A model generated the notes under the pieces. The model was not told where the DNA came from. It saw nothing but the letters and a program-made list of their open reading frames with translations, and made no database searches. A stretch of DNA of 64,000 bases from Stomorhina lunata. Its lineage: Eukaryota > Arthropoda > Insecta > Diptera > Rhiniidae. Below are positions 27,130 to 38,480 of this stretch, one piece after another. Location: NCBI GenBank assembly GCA_933228675.1, contig OW121743.1, positions 56,806,906-56,870,905 on the forward strand, in the 5' to 3' direction. The position numbers and the translations under genes were made by a program. Every line of letters begins with the position of its first letter. Within the stretch, counting starts at the first letter, position 1.

Positions 27130-27372
27130 TTTTTTTTTTTGTACTTACAAATTCCTTTTTTGTTTAGTTAAAAAAAATATTGTTAACTGTCCGTGAATTT
27201 TCTTAATAATGAGAGTTTCTTTATTTATTTCTTATTCATAAAGTCCATTAACAATCTCACGCTTGTGTCGAAAGCAATTTATAAACCGATAAAAATTTTG
27301 TAAGAAAAATCCACGATAATTGATTAAACTTGCCCTTTCACCACAATTTTGTAAAAATTTAAAACTTCCTTG
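27130..27372. repeat. non-array spacer, duplicated (second copy)
   Basis: Near-identical to 25241-25485, with a few differences (for example GTCCGTG in place of GTAAGTG). After ...AAAACTTCCTT it leaves the duplicated block. Confidence 0.85.
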
Positions 27373-28400
27373 GAAAAGTAAGAAAAAAATAACAGCAATT
27401 TTTCAGTATCATTAATTTTATTTCCGTTTTTATTTTTTGTTCATATTTTATATTTTCCTAATGCCATCCTCGGATACATTTTGTTAGCTGTCAACAATTT
27501 TTTTTGCTTCTTTCCTTTGTCTTCTCTACATATTGTTGATGACTCTGCTGTCTATCTCCGACTCTATCTGTAGTCTTTGCTGGAAATTCATGTACCACGA
27601 TTGTTTAGAAAATAAATAAATCAATTTTCGCCTGCATAAATATGCAGCCATTTACGACAAACAGAACAAAGAAATCATTCAAAATTATGTATATAAAGGA
27701 AAAATGTTGGGGAAAAAATAAAACAAAACTTTTCCTTCGGTTAACAATGTTTTATAATATTTTGCAGGAAAAGAAAAAGTGAAAACTTGCTAAGAAAATT
27801 TACACAGTTACAAACATTTAAGAATTATTTATCAAAAAAGTATGAAAAATTTAGGTTAGCACGCGATTACATACCCTCACATGAATACATACACACAATA
27901 CATGTTAACTCCTGTTTGTATGTGTTTGTGAAGTAAATAATGCATTTATACTTGTATAGAAACTGGGTGGTAACAAAATATTTTGACATAGGACAATTGT
28001 TGGGTTAGGCTAACTTGATTCCTTTGCTTTTAGTTAAAGAAGAAAACACTCTAAGGAACAACTGTCGAACTTCATAGGAGGAGGAAGAGTCAATGTTGTG
28101 TCTTGTAAATAATATTTATTTCATTTTTCTTAATGTTTCTTTTTGCAGGTTTTTGCTTATAAAATAAAAACGGAGCTTTTCCTGTCCTCTAGAAGACAGA
28201 CACAAAAAAGGACTAATGAAACTATGTTTACGAAGGGTATATTTTATATTTTTACCCTAGACTATCATACGGGAAATGTGGGTTTTTAGTTTATTATAAT
28301 GTTTGCAACGTCCAAAAATGGAGATCCAATATTAATTTTTAAGTATCCTTATCTCGACCTATACTATCGATAACACGGGTCTACACGGGTCTTTATTTAA
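27373..28400. other. spacer, possibly host intronic or intergenic sequence
   Basis: Sequence of ordinary complexity for the window, with no recurrent repeat and no domain-bearing frame. CCTCTAGAAGACAGACAC near 28184 and CTACACGGGTC near 28380 are not recognised. Confidence 0.45.
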
Positions 28401-31215
28401 TTTTTCTAAAATTTACTTTTTATAGGAAATTTTTCAAAAATTTACTTTTTATAGGAAATTTTACAGAAACTTACTTTTTATAGGAAATTTTTCAAAAATT
28501 TACTTTTTATAGGAAATTTTTCAAAAATTTACTTTTAATAGGAAATTTTCCAAAAATTTACTTTTTATAGGAATTTTTCCAAAAATATACTTTTTATAGG
28601 AAATTTTAGAAAAATTTACTTTTTATAAGAAAATTTTTCAAAAATTTAATTTTTATAGGAAATTTTTCAAAAATTTACTTTTTACAGGATATTTTTCAAA
28701 AATTTACTTTTTATAGGAAATTTTTCAAAAATTTACTTTTTTATAGGAAATTTTTCAAAAATTTACTTTTTATAGGAAATTTTTCAAAAATTTACTTTTT
28801 ACAGGAAATTTTTCAAAAATTTACTTTTTACAGGAAATTTTTCAAAAATTTACTTTTTATAGGAAATTTTTAAAAATTTACTTTTTATAGGAAATTTTTC
28901 AAAAATTTACTTTTTATAGGAAATTTTTCAAAAATTTACTTTTTATAGGAAATTTTTCAAAAATTTACTTTTTATAGGAAATTTTCCAAAAATTTATTTT
29001 TTAAAGGAAATTTTTCAAAAATTTATTTTTTAAAGGAAATTTTTCAAAAAATTTACTTTTTATAAGAAATTTTTCCAAAATTTACTTTTTATAGGATATT
29101 TTTCAAGAATTTACTTTTTATAGGAAATTTTTTTAAATTTACTTTTTATAGAAAATTTTTCAAAAATTACCTTTTTTAAAGGAAATTTTTCAAAAATTTA
29201 CTTTTTATAGGAAATTCTTCAAAAATTTACTTTTTTTATAGGAAAATTTTCAAAAATTTACTTTTTTATAGGAAATTTTTCAAAAATTTACTATTTTTAT
29301 AGGAAATTTTTCAAAAAATTACTTTTTATAGGAAATTTTTCAAAAACTTACTTTTTATAGGAAATTTTTCAAAAATTTGCTTTTTTATAGGAAATTTTTC
29401 AGAAATTTACTTTTTATAGGAAATTTTTCAAAAATTTACTTTTTATAGGAAATTTTTCAAAAATTTACTTTTTATAGGAAATTTTTCAAAAATTTACTTT
29501 TTATAGGAAATTTTTCAAAAATTTACTTTTTATAGGAAATTTTTCAAAAATTTACTTTTTATAGGAAATTTTTCAAAAATTTACTTTTTATAGGAAATTT
29601 TTCAAAAATTTACTTTTTATAGGAAATTTTTCAAAAATTTACTTTTTATAGGAAATTTTTCAAAAATTTACTTTTTATAGGAAATTTTACAAATATTTAC
29701 TTTTTATAGGAAATTTTTCAAAAATTTACTTTTTTATTGGAAATTTTTCAAAAATTTTATTTTTACAGGAAATTTTTCAAAAATTTTATAGGAAATTTTT
29801 CAAAAATCTATTTTTTATAGCAAATTTCTCAAAAATTTACTTTTTTCTAGGAAATTTTTCAAAAATTTTCTATTTTTATAGGAACTTTTTCAAAAATTTT
29901 TTATTTTTATAGGAAATTTTTCAAAAATTTTCTATTTTTATAGGAAATTTTTCAAAAATTTACTTTTTATAGGAAATTTTTTAAAAATTTACTTTTTATA
30001 GAAAATTTTTTAAAAATTTACTTATTATAGGAAATTTTTCAAAAATTAAATTTTTATAGGAAATTTTTCAAAAATTTATTTTTTTATAGGAAATTTTACA
30101 AAAATTTACTTTTTATAGGAAATTTTTCAAAAATTTACTTTTTATAGGAAATTTTACAAAAATTTACTTTTTATAGGAAATTTTACAAAAATTTACTTTT
30201 TATAGGAAATTTCTCAAAAATTTACTTTTTTATAGGAAAATTTTCAAAAATTTTATTTTTATAGGAAATTTTTCAAAAATCTGCTTTTTATAGGAAATTT
30301 TTCAAAAATTTACTTTTTATAGGAAATTTTTCAAAAATTTACTTTTTATAGGAAATTTTTCAAAAATTTACTTTTTATAGGAAATTTTTCAAAAATTTAC
30401 TTTTTATAGGAAATTTTTCAAAAATTTACTTTTTATAGGAAATTTTTCAAAAATTTACTTTTTATAGGAAATTTTACAAATATTTACTTTTTATAGGAAA
30501 TTTTTCAAAAATTTACTTTTTTATAGGAAATTTTTCAAAAATTTTATTTTTATAGGAAATTTTTCAAAAATTTTATTTTTATAGGAAATTTTTCAAAAAT
30601 CTATTTTTTGTAGCAAATTTCTCAAAAATTTACTTTTTTCTAGGAAATTTTTCAAAAATTTTCTATTTTTATAGGAACTTTTTCAAAAATGTTCTATTTT
30701 TATAGGAAATTTTTCAAAAATTTTCTATTTTTATAGGAAATTTTTCAAAAATTTACTTTTTATAGGAAATTGTTTAAAAATTTACTTTTTATAGAAAATT
30801 TTTTAAAAATTTACTTATTATAGGAAATTTTTCAAAAATTAAAATTTTATAGGAAATTTTTCAAAAATTTATTTTTTTATAGGAAATTTTTCAAAAATTT
30901 ACCTTTTATAGGAAATTTTTCAAAAATTTACTTTTTATAGGAAATTTTACAAAATATTACTTTTTATAGGAAATTTTTCAAAAATTTACTTTTTATAGGA
31001 AATTTTTCAAAAATTTACTTTTTATAGGAAATTTTTTAAAAATTTACTTTTATAGGAAATTTTTCAAAAATTTACTTTTTATAGGAAATTTTTCTCAAAT
31101 TTACTTTTTGAAGGAAATTTTTCAAAAATTTACTATTCTTAGGGAAATTTTTCAAAAATTTACTTTTTCAAAATTTTGCGTTTTATAAGAATTTTTTGAA
31201 AATTTACTTTTTATA
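28400..31215. repeat. minisatellite array E (29-bp unit)
   Basis: About 95 units of TTTACTTTTTATAG, GAAATTTTTC, AAAAA. It is the most diverged core of the set (TTTTTATAGGAAATTTTTC against TTTCTATAGAAAATTTTTC elsewhere), but clearly alignable. Its best region is about 29400-29690. A segment of about 540-780 bp is repeated with a shift of about 787 bp: the AAATATTTAC variant at 29691 and about 30478, then TCTATTTTT units at about 29870-29940 and 30660-30730. Length variants come from TTTTTT against TTTTTTT. Confidence 0.93.
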
Positions 31216-32269
31216 GGAATTTTGCTATGAAAAGTATTTGGCAAAATTTTTTGAAACAAAATTTTTCGTTTTGTTTTGAAAGTGTATTAAGCGAAATCCA
31301 TTTGGGGTATTTCTTAATCGGTCTTTACCGCCTATAACATTCTAAATTATTTTATTCTGTTGCTGTTGTTTTCGTTACGCTTTTGTTGTAATGCTCTTTC
31401 CTAAAGCTATGATTGATGGCTTTAACTTAACTGTCTGTCCAGTTTAAGATTTTTGGTATTTTGGTCGTTACTAAATTGTTTATACCGTAAAGTAGTGGGC
31501 AAAAATGTAGCAAAAAAAGGGGGAAGGCAGATTTCTGAAAACGAAATAAATCGCAATTCATCAGATTTGGGACATCCTTAAAGTATGCTACTGTTTTTTT
31601 ACCAAATGAAAAACACATTTTTTGGTGCTTTTTATTTTCCCTCAACTGTTTGTATATTAATATTCTTTTAACTTTATATTGTCCTGCATTATAAACCAGT
31701 CCGTTTGTTATTTTTATTTGCAACTTCTTTTTCTGTACGTCTGTCTGTCTACCATTTGCCTTTTTTTCTTTTTGCTCGTGTTGTCATAATTTTAAGGCGT
31801 TTATCTTTAATGCCACTGGCATTACTTACCCTCACTGACTGTTCTGCCATAAGTCTGAATTCTTGGAATTTCCTAACAACAAACCAAAAGAAAAACTAGG
31901 AAAAAAATAGGAAATTTATAAAGTGAAGAAAAAAAAAGGAAAGGCAAACCAACTCGTTTAACGATTTATATTGTATAAAAATGCCAACTAACAAACCAAA
32001 TCTAACAATTTTTTTGACATGGATCAACAAGGATTCGTTAACACTGCGGTTTAATTTTTAATATTTTTTAAGGCAGAATATTATTGTCTGGCTGTTAAGG
32101 AACTAAGTTTTAAGGGATTTTGTATTTTGAGGAGATTTTTTGTAGGAAGAAAAGGTTAGTATTTGGGTTGGTTTAAAATGATTTGGGTTTAATAGTTATG
32201 AGACTTTAATATCTGGGTTTAAATATAAAATGAAGACAAATGTGATCATAGCTTGGTAAAGCATAAATT
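31216..32269. other. spacer, no recognised gene
   Basis: Short frames on both strands (31427-31723 minus, 31705-31899 plus) overlap each other and show no domain. There is a small CTGT tract at about 31738-31748. Confidence 0.45.
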
Positions 32270-32490
32270 TTACATGAAAAAATTTTTATCGAAAATTTTC
32301 TATATGACAAAATTTCTATAGAAAATTTTTCAATAAGAAAAAGTTTCGATAAAAAATTTTTCTTTATGAAAAAATTTATATAGAAAATTTTTCTACATAA
32401 AAAAAATCTATAGAAATCATTTCTATATAAAAACAATTCGATAAAAAATTTTTCTATATGAAAAAATTTCTATAAAAAATTTTCCATATA
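32270..32490. repeat. minisatellite array F, left part
   Basis: Seven or so 31-bp units (AAATTTCTATAGAAAATTTT with CTATATG or CAATAAG linkers). The array is interrupted at 32490/32491 by the TIR transposon and resumes at 34297. Confidence 0.85.
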
Positions 32491-32526
32491 TGAGCCGTTA
32501 ATTTTGAAAGTGGCGTAAGTCACTTT
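32491..32526. repeat. left terminal inverted repeat of the transposon
   Basis: Reads TGAGCCGTTAATTTTGAAAG then TGGCGTAAGTCACTTT. It includes an imperfect inner palindrome AAAGTG...CACTTT, which may serve as a transposase binding site (inference). Confidence 0.85.
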
Positions 32527-33091
32527 GTTTTTAAGTCGAGATATTTAAGGGTTTGCGTTTTAACACGTTTAAAAATATGGATGCCAACTTTTCAAAAGAT
32601 TAAAATGTATTTATTATCTCAAGATATTGAAATTTTTCTCAGTATAAATAATTTCATATTAACATCAAAAAATCGCCATTTTTCATTAAGGTGAAGTGAC
32701 TTAAGCCACTTTCAAAATAAACAGTTTAGAAAAATGGTTTACTGAAGTGATGAATTGAAATGGCAAATTTTGATACTTTTTGTGTCTTTAAAACGTAGAG
32801 ATAAACTTAATATAGATTTTTTTGTGATGACAAACACGTTTTTGGTAATTTTCGGAGTTTTTTAGAGCATACTTCGGCCTATAAAACTTAAGTTATACTG
32901 CACTAATATTGATCAAATTTTTTTTAATATAAAATGTATTTTTTATTTTAATATTCATAAAACACAAAAACAATTAATTCATTTTGAAACATTACTTAAG
33001 TATAAGTAATTTCTAAAACACAAAAATAATTCATTTTAAAACGTTACTTAAGTATAAGTTATTTACATATATTAAAGAACATCAGTTCTAT

Positions 33092-34039
33092 TCAATTTTC
33101 GCCATCACTAGGAATGATTAAGTCCTCGGAAATCGTGAAGTCTCGTTTTAAATTTTTAAAATAACTTTGGTAATTTTGGGGTATATAATTAAGCAAATCC
33201 ATCATATCTTTGTACTTTGCTGAAGAAACAGGACGAGGTCCAGCGTATAACGGATATGTCTCTATTTGTGAATAACGTCTATTTCTTCCTCTTTTTGGTG
33301 ACAAATCCAAAGTTAGAAATTCATCTTTTTCTTCCAAAGTTAGTTTATAAAACATTTTGTAAGGAACATTATGATAAAATCGTATCCATTGAATTTTTAG
33401 CCAATTTATTGTGTTTTGGTCTGTATTAACTTTTCTTTTTGAAACAGATTTTTCCAATGATTGTGTTGAAATAAAATCTTTCTGCTCCATGTTGTGTACT
33501 GTGAAGTATTTTTTTCGACAGGCGGCTATTACGCTATAATAATCATTTGGAATGTATAAAACATTTGTTTTTTTTAAGGCTGCTTCTATTACACCAAAGT
33601 CACGATTATTTGGTAAGTATGAATGGCCCGAAATTAAAAATTTGTGATCCAGGATTTCAATATTGTTTTCTGAAGACTGAACAATTTTCATCCAAGTTAA
33701 TGCAAGCTTTATGTTCCGATTTTGTCCCGTACATGAGTCACTATATGCAATAATATGCTTTTGAGTTGTGACATTCTTAAGATGTTTTATACAACACGAA
33801 GCAACTTCCTGAGAACCTCTTGATGCTACCGTTTCACCCCAAAGATACATGTCAATATTATTATTATGAAAATTGTGGAATCCCAAATTCAAAACGTACA
33901 TATTCCTTTTGTAATATGATATGGATGTCGTAAGTTTGGGAAAAGGCAATGCTTTTTGAAAGTCAAATGAAAATCCAAGATATTCATCCGGATTTTCAGC
34001 TGCTTTTTTCTGATCTTCTTGTAGAGATTTTCTGGCCAT
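33092..34039 (-). CDS. DDE-type transposase-like protein (DUF7869-like), 315 aa
   Basis: This is the only convincing protein in the window. It probably catalyses cut-and-paste movement of the surrounding element in the nucleus. Visible in the sequence: a candidate first catalytic Asp at D26 (GFSFDFQKALPFPKL), the segment WGETVASRGSQEVASC (67-82), YSDSCTGQNRN with D101, and GHSYLPNNRDFGVIE with E152 (138-152). The order D...D...E, with a conserved His in GHS, fits an RNase H-fold transposase core. From memory, the YSDSC-GQNRN and GHS-P-DFG-IE phrases are typical of insect proteins annotated with domain DUF7869, often longer proteins with an extra N-terminal region. Here an in-frame TGA sits four codons before the ATG, so the N-terminal part is absent, in another frame, or in an upstream exon. 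There is no frameshift inside the ORF. The Lys/Arg-rich C-terminus (around 195-260) may help bind DNA (inference). Confidence 0.7.
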   Translation of the reverse strand: MARKSLQEDQKKAAENPDEYLGFSFDFQKALPFPKLTTSISYYKRNMYVLNLGFHNFHNNNIDMYLWGETVASRGSQEVASCCIKHLKNVTTQKHIIAYSDSCTGQNRNIKLALTWMKIVQSSENNIEILDHKFLISGHSYLPNNRDFGVIEAALKKTNVLYIPNDYYSVIAACRKKYFTVHNMEQKDFISTQSLEKSVSKRKVNTDQNTINWLKIQWIRFYHNVPYKMFYKLTLEEKDEFLTLDLSPKRGRNRRYSQIETYPLYAGPRPVSSAKYKDMMDLLNYIPQNYQSYFKNLKRDFTISEDLIIPSDGEN

Positions 34040-34260
34040 TTCTGCCGATCATAAGCACTATTATTGTTGATTTCACTTAATTTTTCTGAATACAGTGACT
34101 TACGCCACTTTCAAATTAAACAGTTTTGTTATACCGTTAATTACCAAAACTTTTCTCGAGCAAATCTCAATAGTTCTCAACTTTTTTTAGACAAATTTTT
34201 AAAAATGAAAAGATACCGTTCAATGGTACTTAGTGTTGCCATTAACTCCATTTTTTTGAA

Positions 34261-34296
34261 AAAGTGACTTACGCCACTTTCAAAATAAACGGCTCA
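34261..34296. repeat. right terminal inverted repeat of the transposon
   Basis: Mirror image of 32491-32526 with one mismatch, ending in AAACGGCTCA and followed by TATA. A second, internal copy of the motif at about 34094-34123 lies 170 bp inside. Confidence 0.85.
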
Positions 34297-34716
34297 TATA
34301 AAAATTTCTATAGAAAATTTTTCTATATAAAAAAATTCTAAAAAAAAATGTTTCTATATGAAAATTTTGTATAGAAATTTCTCTATAGAAATTTTTTCAT
34401 AGAATTTCTATAGAAATTTATTCATATAGAAAAATTGTCTATAGAAATTTTTTCGATATAAAAAAATTTCTATAGAAAATTTTTCGATATAAAAAAATTT
34501 CTATAGAAAATTTTTCGATATAAAAAAAAATTTTTCTATATAAAAAAATTTCATTAGAAAATTTTTCTATATGAAAAAATTTCTAAAGAGAAATTTCTAT
34601 ACAAAATTTTCTATATGAAACAATATATATAGAATATTTTTCTATATGAAAAAAATTCTAAAGAAAATTTTTCTATATTAAAACATTAAAAAATAATATA
34701 TAAAAAAAATTAAGTA
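34297..34716. repeat. minisatellite array F, middle part
   Basis: Degenerate 31-bp units (TTTCTATAGAAAATTTTTCG with ATATAAAAAA linkers) continue from 34297 to about 34690, between the transposon and the hammerhead fragment. Confidence 0.85.
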
Positions 34717-34908
34717 ATAATGCGAGGTTTTTGATCTTTCTAAATTGGGGATAATCCTCCTGAAGAGATGGCTTAACCAACCATCGAAACGCGTCGAGGA
34801 ATTTGGTTTCTCCGCAAACATTTTTTGGCTTTTTATCAATAAATTGGTCTGTTACATTAATAAATAAATGTAACAGATTGGGATCAAATGCAAATACACT
34901 TCTTTTTG
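34717..34908 (+). mobile_element. hammerhead-bearing repeat, copy 2 (192 bp, inside array F)
   Basis: Runs from ATAATGCGAGG to CTTCTTTTTG; the same limits are shared with the inverted copy at 41092-41285, about 90% alike by eye. It contains a type I hammerhead core (34755-34800) and a 10-bp hairpin, CTGTTACATT with AATGTAACAG (34849-34876). It is non-coding. Array units flank it on both sides. The size and content suit an animal retrozyme monomer or a short terminal piece of a Penelope-like element; no reverse transcriptase or GIY-YIG reading frame is present nearby. Confidence 0.65.
34755..34800 (+). ncRNA. hammerhead ribozyme, type I, copy 2 (complete core)
   Basis: Stem I TCCTC (34755-34759) pairs with GAGGA (34796-34800). 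The first core segment CTGAAGA (34760-34766) fits CUGANGA. Stem II GATGG (34767-34771) pairs perfectly with CCATC (34781-34785) across a 9-base loop. The second core segment is GAAA (34786-34789), whose last A pairs with T34794, and C34790-G34793 closes a tiny stem III. The predicted cleavage is after C34795, at GTC. All invariant core bases are present. This short stem III form is known to be weak as a monomer and often works as a dimer. Confidence 0.75.
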
Positions 34909-36285
34909 TATAAAAAAAATTTCTATAGAAAAATAAAAAATCTTCTATAAAAAATTTTTCTATTTAAAAAAATTTCTATTTAAAATTTTTCTATATGAAA
35001 AATTTCAGTATAAAATGTTTCTATATGAAAAAATTATTACAGAAAAATTTTCTGTATGAAAAAATTTCTATAGAAAATTTTCTTATATGAAAAAAATTCT
35101 ATAGAAAAATTTTCTATATTAAAAAAATTGCTATAGAAAATTTTTCTATATGAAAATATTTCGATATAATTTTTTTCTATACGAAAAAATTTCTATAGAG
35201 AATTTTTTTAAATGAAAAAATTTCTATAGAGAATTTTTGCAAATGAAAAAATTTCTACTGAAATTTTTTTCAAATAAAAAAATTTCTATAGAAAACTTTC
35301 TATTGAAAATTTTTCTATATGAACATAAGTCTATAGAAAATTTTTCTATACGAAGAATTTCTATAGAAAATTTTTCGTTATGAAAAAATTTCTATAGAAA
35401 TTTTCTCTATATGTAAAAATTTCTATACAAAATTTTTCTGTACGAAAAAATTTCTATAGAAAATTTTTCGTTATTAAAAAATTTCTATAGAAAATTTTTC
35501 TATACGAAAAAATTTCTATAGAAAATTTTTCGATATGAAAAATTTCTATAGAAAATTTTTCTATATGAAAAAATTTCTATAGAAAATTTTTCTATATGAA
35601 AAAATTTCTATAGAAAATTTTTCTATAAGAAAAAATTTTTATAGCAAATTGTTCTATACGAAAAAATATCTATAGAAAATTATTTTATATTAAAATATTT
35701 CTATAGAAAAGTATTCTATATGAAAAAATTTCTATAGAAAATTTTTCGATATAAAAGAATTTCTATAGAAAATTCTTCTATACGAAAAAATTTCTGTAGA
35801 AAATTTTTCTAAATGAAAAAATTTCTATAGAAAATTTTTCTCTATGAAACATTTTTATAGAATATTTTTCTATATGTAAAAATTTCTATAGAAAATTTTT
35901 CTATATGAAAAAATTTCTATAGAAAATTTTTCTATATGAAAAAATTTCTATAGAAAATTTTTCTATATAAAAAAAATTACATAGAAAATTTTTCTGTATG
36001 AAAAAATTTCTATAGAAAATTTTTCTATATGAAAAAATTTCTATAGAAAATTTTTCTTTATGAAAAAATTTCTATAGAAAATTTTTCTTTATGAAAAAAT
36101 TTCTATAGAAAATTTTTCTGTATGAAAAAATTTCTATAGAAAATTTTTCTATATGAAAAAATTTCTATAGAAAATTTTTCTATATGAAAAAATTTCTATA
36201 GAAAATTTTTCTATATGAAAAAATTTCTATAGAAAATTTTTCTATATGAAAATGTCTATAGAAAATTTTTCTATATGAAAATATT
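34909..36285. repeat. minisatellite array F, right part (31-bp unit)
   Basis: About 44 units: AAAAAATTTCTATAG, AAAATTTTTC, TATATG. It is degenerate on the left and nearly perfect at 35870-36280. Linkers TATACG, GATATG and TTTATG occur as minority types, linking it to arrays A and D. Confidence 0.92.
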
Positions 36286-37180
36286 TAAAATTGTTTTTTT
36301 TAATTTCCTTTTTTTTCGTTCTTTTTTCTTCTGAACGATTTTTATCATTTAAATTATTATGGAGCGTGTTGGCAAAAAAAGTCAGAAAAATCTTACTTTA
36401 CTTCTTATGATCCCACACTTTACTATGCGTCTGTCTATCTGACTCTTATACTAATACATTAAGTTCATTCCTTAAGAAAAAAATTGTAAAAAATATTATA
36501 AAAAAGTTAAACGACAAAACAACAAATACTAGAAAAATTTTATAAAAAACAAACAAAAAAATCCTTGAGATAAAAAATTATATTAAATTGGATGTTTGTA
36601 TTCCCGGGTGCAGTCATCTTGGATTTTATTCATAATTTATTATATCGCTAATGGTGTAACGTAAGAATCCTTTGTTTTTTCTTGAGTTTCAGTTTCATTT
36701 TTATTTCTATTTCATTTTATTATTTTTTATCCTTTCATTTATCTACATTTAAGATTTTTTTATTTCGCATTTGGCTGTTATTTTATTTTTTCACTTTATT
36801 TTTGGAGTGGGATTTCGAATGGTCTGTAAATGTTTTTGAGCTCTAAATCGTTTGTTTGTCGAGTTGGGGGTAGACTAAATTATATTTATTCTCGTTTTAA
36901 TTTTTCATAATTCTCGTAAATTGAAAAAGTTACTATTTTTATCTTGGGATAATGTTTATGAGTATTTGATTTCAAAGGGGAATAAAGAAAAAAAGGCATT
37001 TGAAAACAACTAAAATTCACTACTGATAAATTAAATGGATTGCCGAGAATTTGCAAATAAATTAATAAGAAATAAGACAAAATTTACGATAACAAAAATA
37101 TTTTAAAGAAAAATTTTTAATACAAGAAAAAAGTGTATAGTTAAATAAAACAAATTCGAAAATTGTCGAAATCGGTTTTA
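36286..37180. other. AT-rich spacer, no recognised gene
   Basis: Poly-T and poly-A rich. The frame at 36886-37080 (minus) has no domain, and no repeat recurs elsewhere in the window. Confidence 0.45.
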
Positions 37181-38480
37181 AATTTGTTTTGTAGAAAAAT
37201 TTCAGTAAAAAATTTTCTTTAGAAAAATTTGAGTAAAAAATTTTCTAAGGAAAAATTTCAGTAAACAATTTTGTTCAAAAAATTTTTATATAAAAATTTT
37301 GGTGAACAATTTTCTATAGAAAAGTTTTAGTCACAAATTTTGTAAAGAAAAATATTGTTAAAAATTTTGTAAAGAAAAATTTTGTAAGGAAAAATTTTGT
37401 TTAAAAATTTTGTTAAAAAATTTTGTATAGGAAAATTTTGGTTAAAAATTTTCTATAGAAAAATTTTGGTCAATACTTTTCTATGGAAAAATTTTGGTCA
37501 AAAATTTTCTATAGAAAAATTTTGGTCAAAAATTTTCTATAGAAAAATTTTGGTCAAAAATTTTCTATAGAAAAATTTTGGTCAAGAATTTTCTATAGAA
37601 AAATTTTGGTCAAAAATTTTCTATAGAAAAATTTTGGTCAAAAATTTTCTATAGAAAAATTTTGGTCAAAAATTTTCTATAGAAAAATTTTGGTCAAAAA
37701 TTTCTATAGAAAAATTTTGGTCAAAAGTTTTCTATAGAAAAATTTTGGTCAAAAATTTTCTATAGAAAAATTTTGGTCAAAAAATTTCTATAGAAAAATT
37801 TTGGTCAAAAATTTTCTATAGAAAAATTTTGCTCAAAAATTTTCTATAAAAAAATTTTGCTCAAAAATTTTCTATAGAAAAATTTTCTATAAAAAAATTT
37901 TGGTCAAAAGTTTTCTATAAAAAAATTTTGGTCAAAAATTTTCTATAGAAAAATTTGGTCAAAAATTTTAGTAAAAAATTTTCTATAGAAAAATTTTGGT
38001 CAAAAATTTTTGTACAGAAAAATTTGGTCAAAAATTTTAGTAAAAAATTTTCTATAGAAAAATTTTGGTCAAAAATTTTCTATACAAAAATTTTGGTAAA
38101 AAAATTTTTATAGAAAAATTTTGGTCAAAAATTTTCTATAGAAAAATTTTGGTCAAAAATTTTTTATAGAAAAATTTTGGTCAAAAATTTTCTATAGAAA
38201 AATTTAAGTCAAAAATTTTCTATAGAATAATTTGGTCAAAAATTTTCTATAGAATAATTCAGTCAAAAATTTTCTATAGAAAAAAAATTTCTGTAGAAAA
38301 ATTTTGGTAAAAAATTTTTGACCAAAATTTTGGTAAAAAATTTTTGACCAAAATTTTTCTACAGAAAAATTTTGGTATAAAATTTTTAAAGAAAATTTTT
38401 AGTATAAAACATTTTATAGAAAATTGTTAGCATAAAATTTTGGAAAAAAATGTATATAGAACAATTTTGGTAAAAAATTT
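37181..38480. repeat. minisatellite array G (29-bp unit)
   Basis: About 40 units of AATTTTCTATAG, AAAAATTTT, GGTCAAAA. Best region about 37440-37800. Near 38315-38360 a short stretch reads TTTTTGACCAAAATTTTGG, the reverse complement of the unit, so a small internal inversion is present. To the right the linker drifts (GGTCAA, GGTAAA, GGTATAAA) toward that of array H. Confidence 0.92.

Larger units (their letters stand above)
32491..34296 (-). mobile_element. TIR DNA transposon inserted in array F
   Basis: The element is 1806 bp with ~36-bp terminal inverted repeats: TGAGCCGTTAATTTTGAAAG at 32491 against the mirror of TTCAAAATAAACGGCTCA at 34296, one mismatch. It is flanked by TATA on both sides (32487-32490 and 34297-34300), a probable 4-bp target duplication; TATA is self-complementary, so TA plus a longer TIR is equally possible. 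Extra copies of the right-end motif AGTGACTTACGCCACTTTC lie inside at about 32695 (with AAGCC) and 34094. It encodes one transposase-like protein on the minus strand. The flanking minisatellite rejoins if the element is removed, so the insertion postdates the array. Confidence 0.85.

Noticed and set aside
33217..33753. Plus-strand frames opposite the transposase
   Set aside because: They are shadows of the minus-strand 315-codon frame and show no domain.
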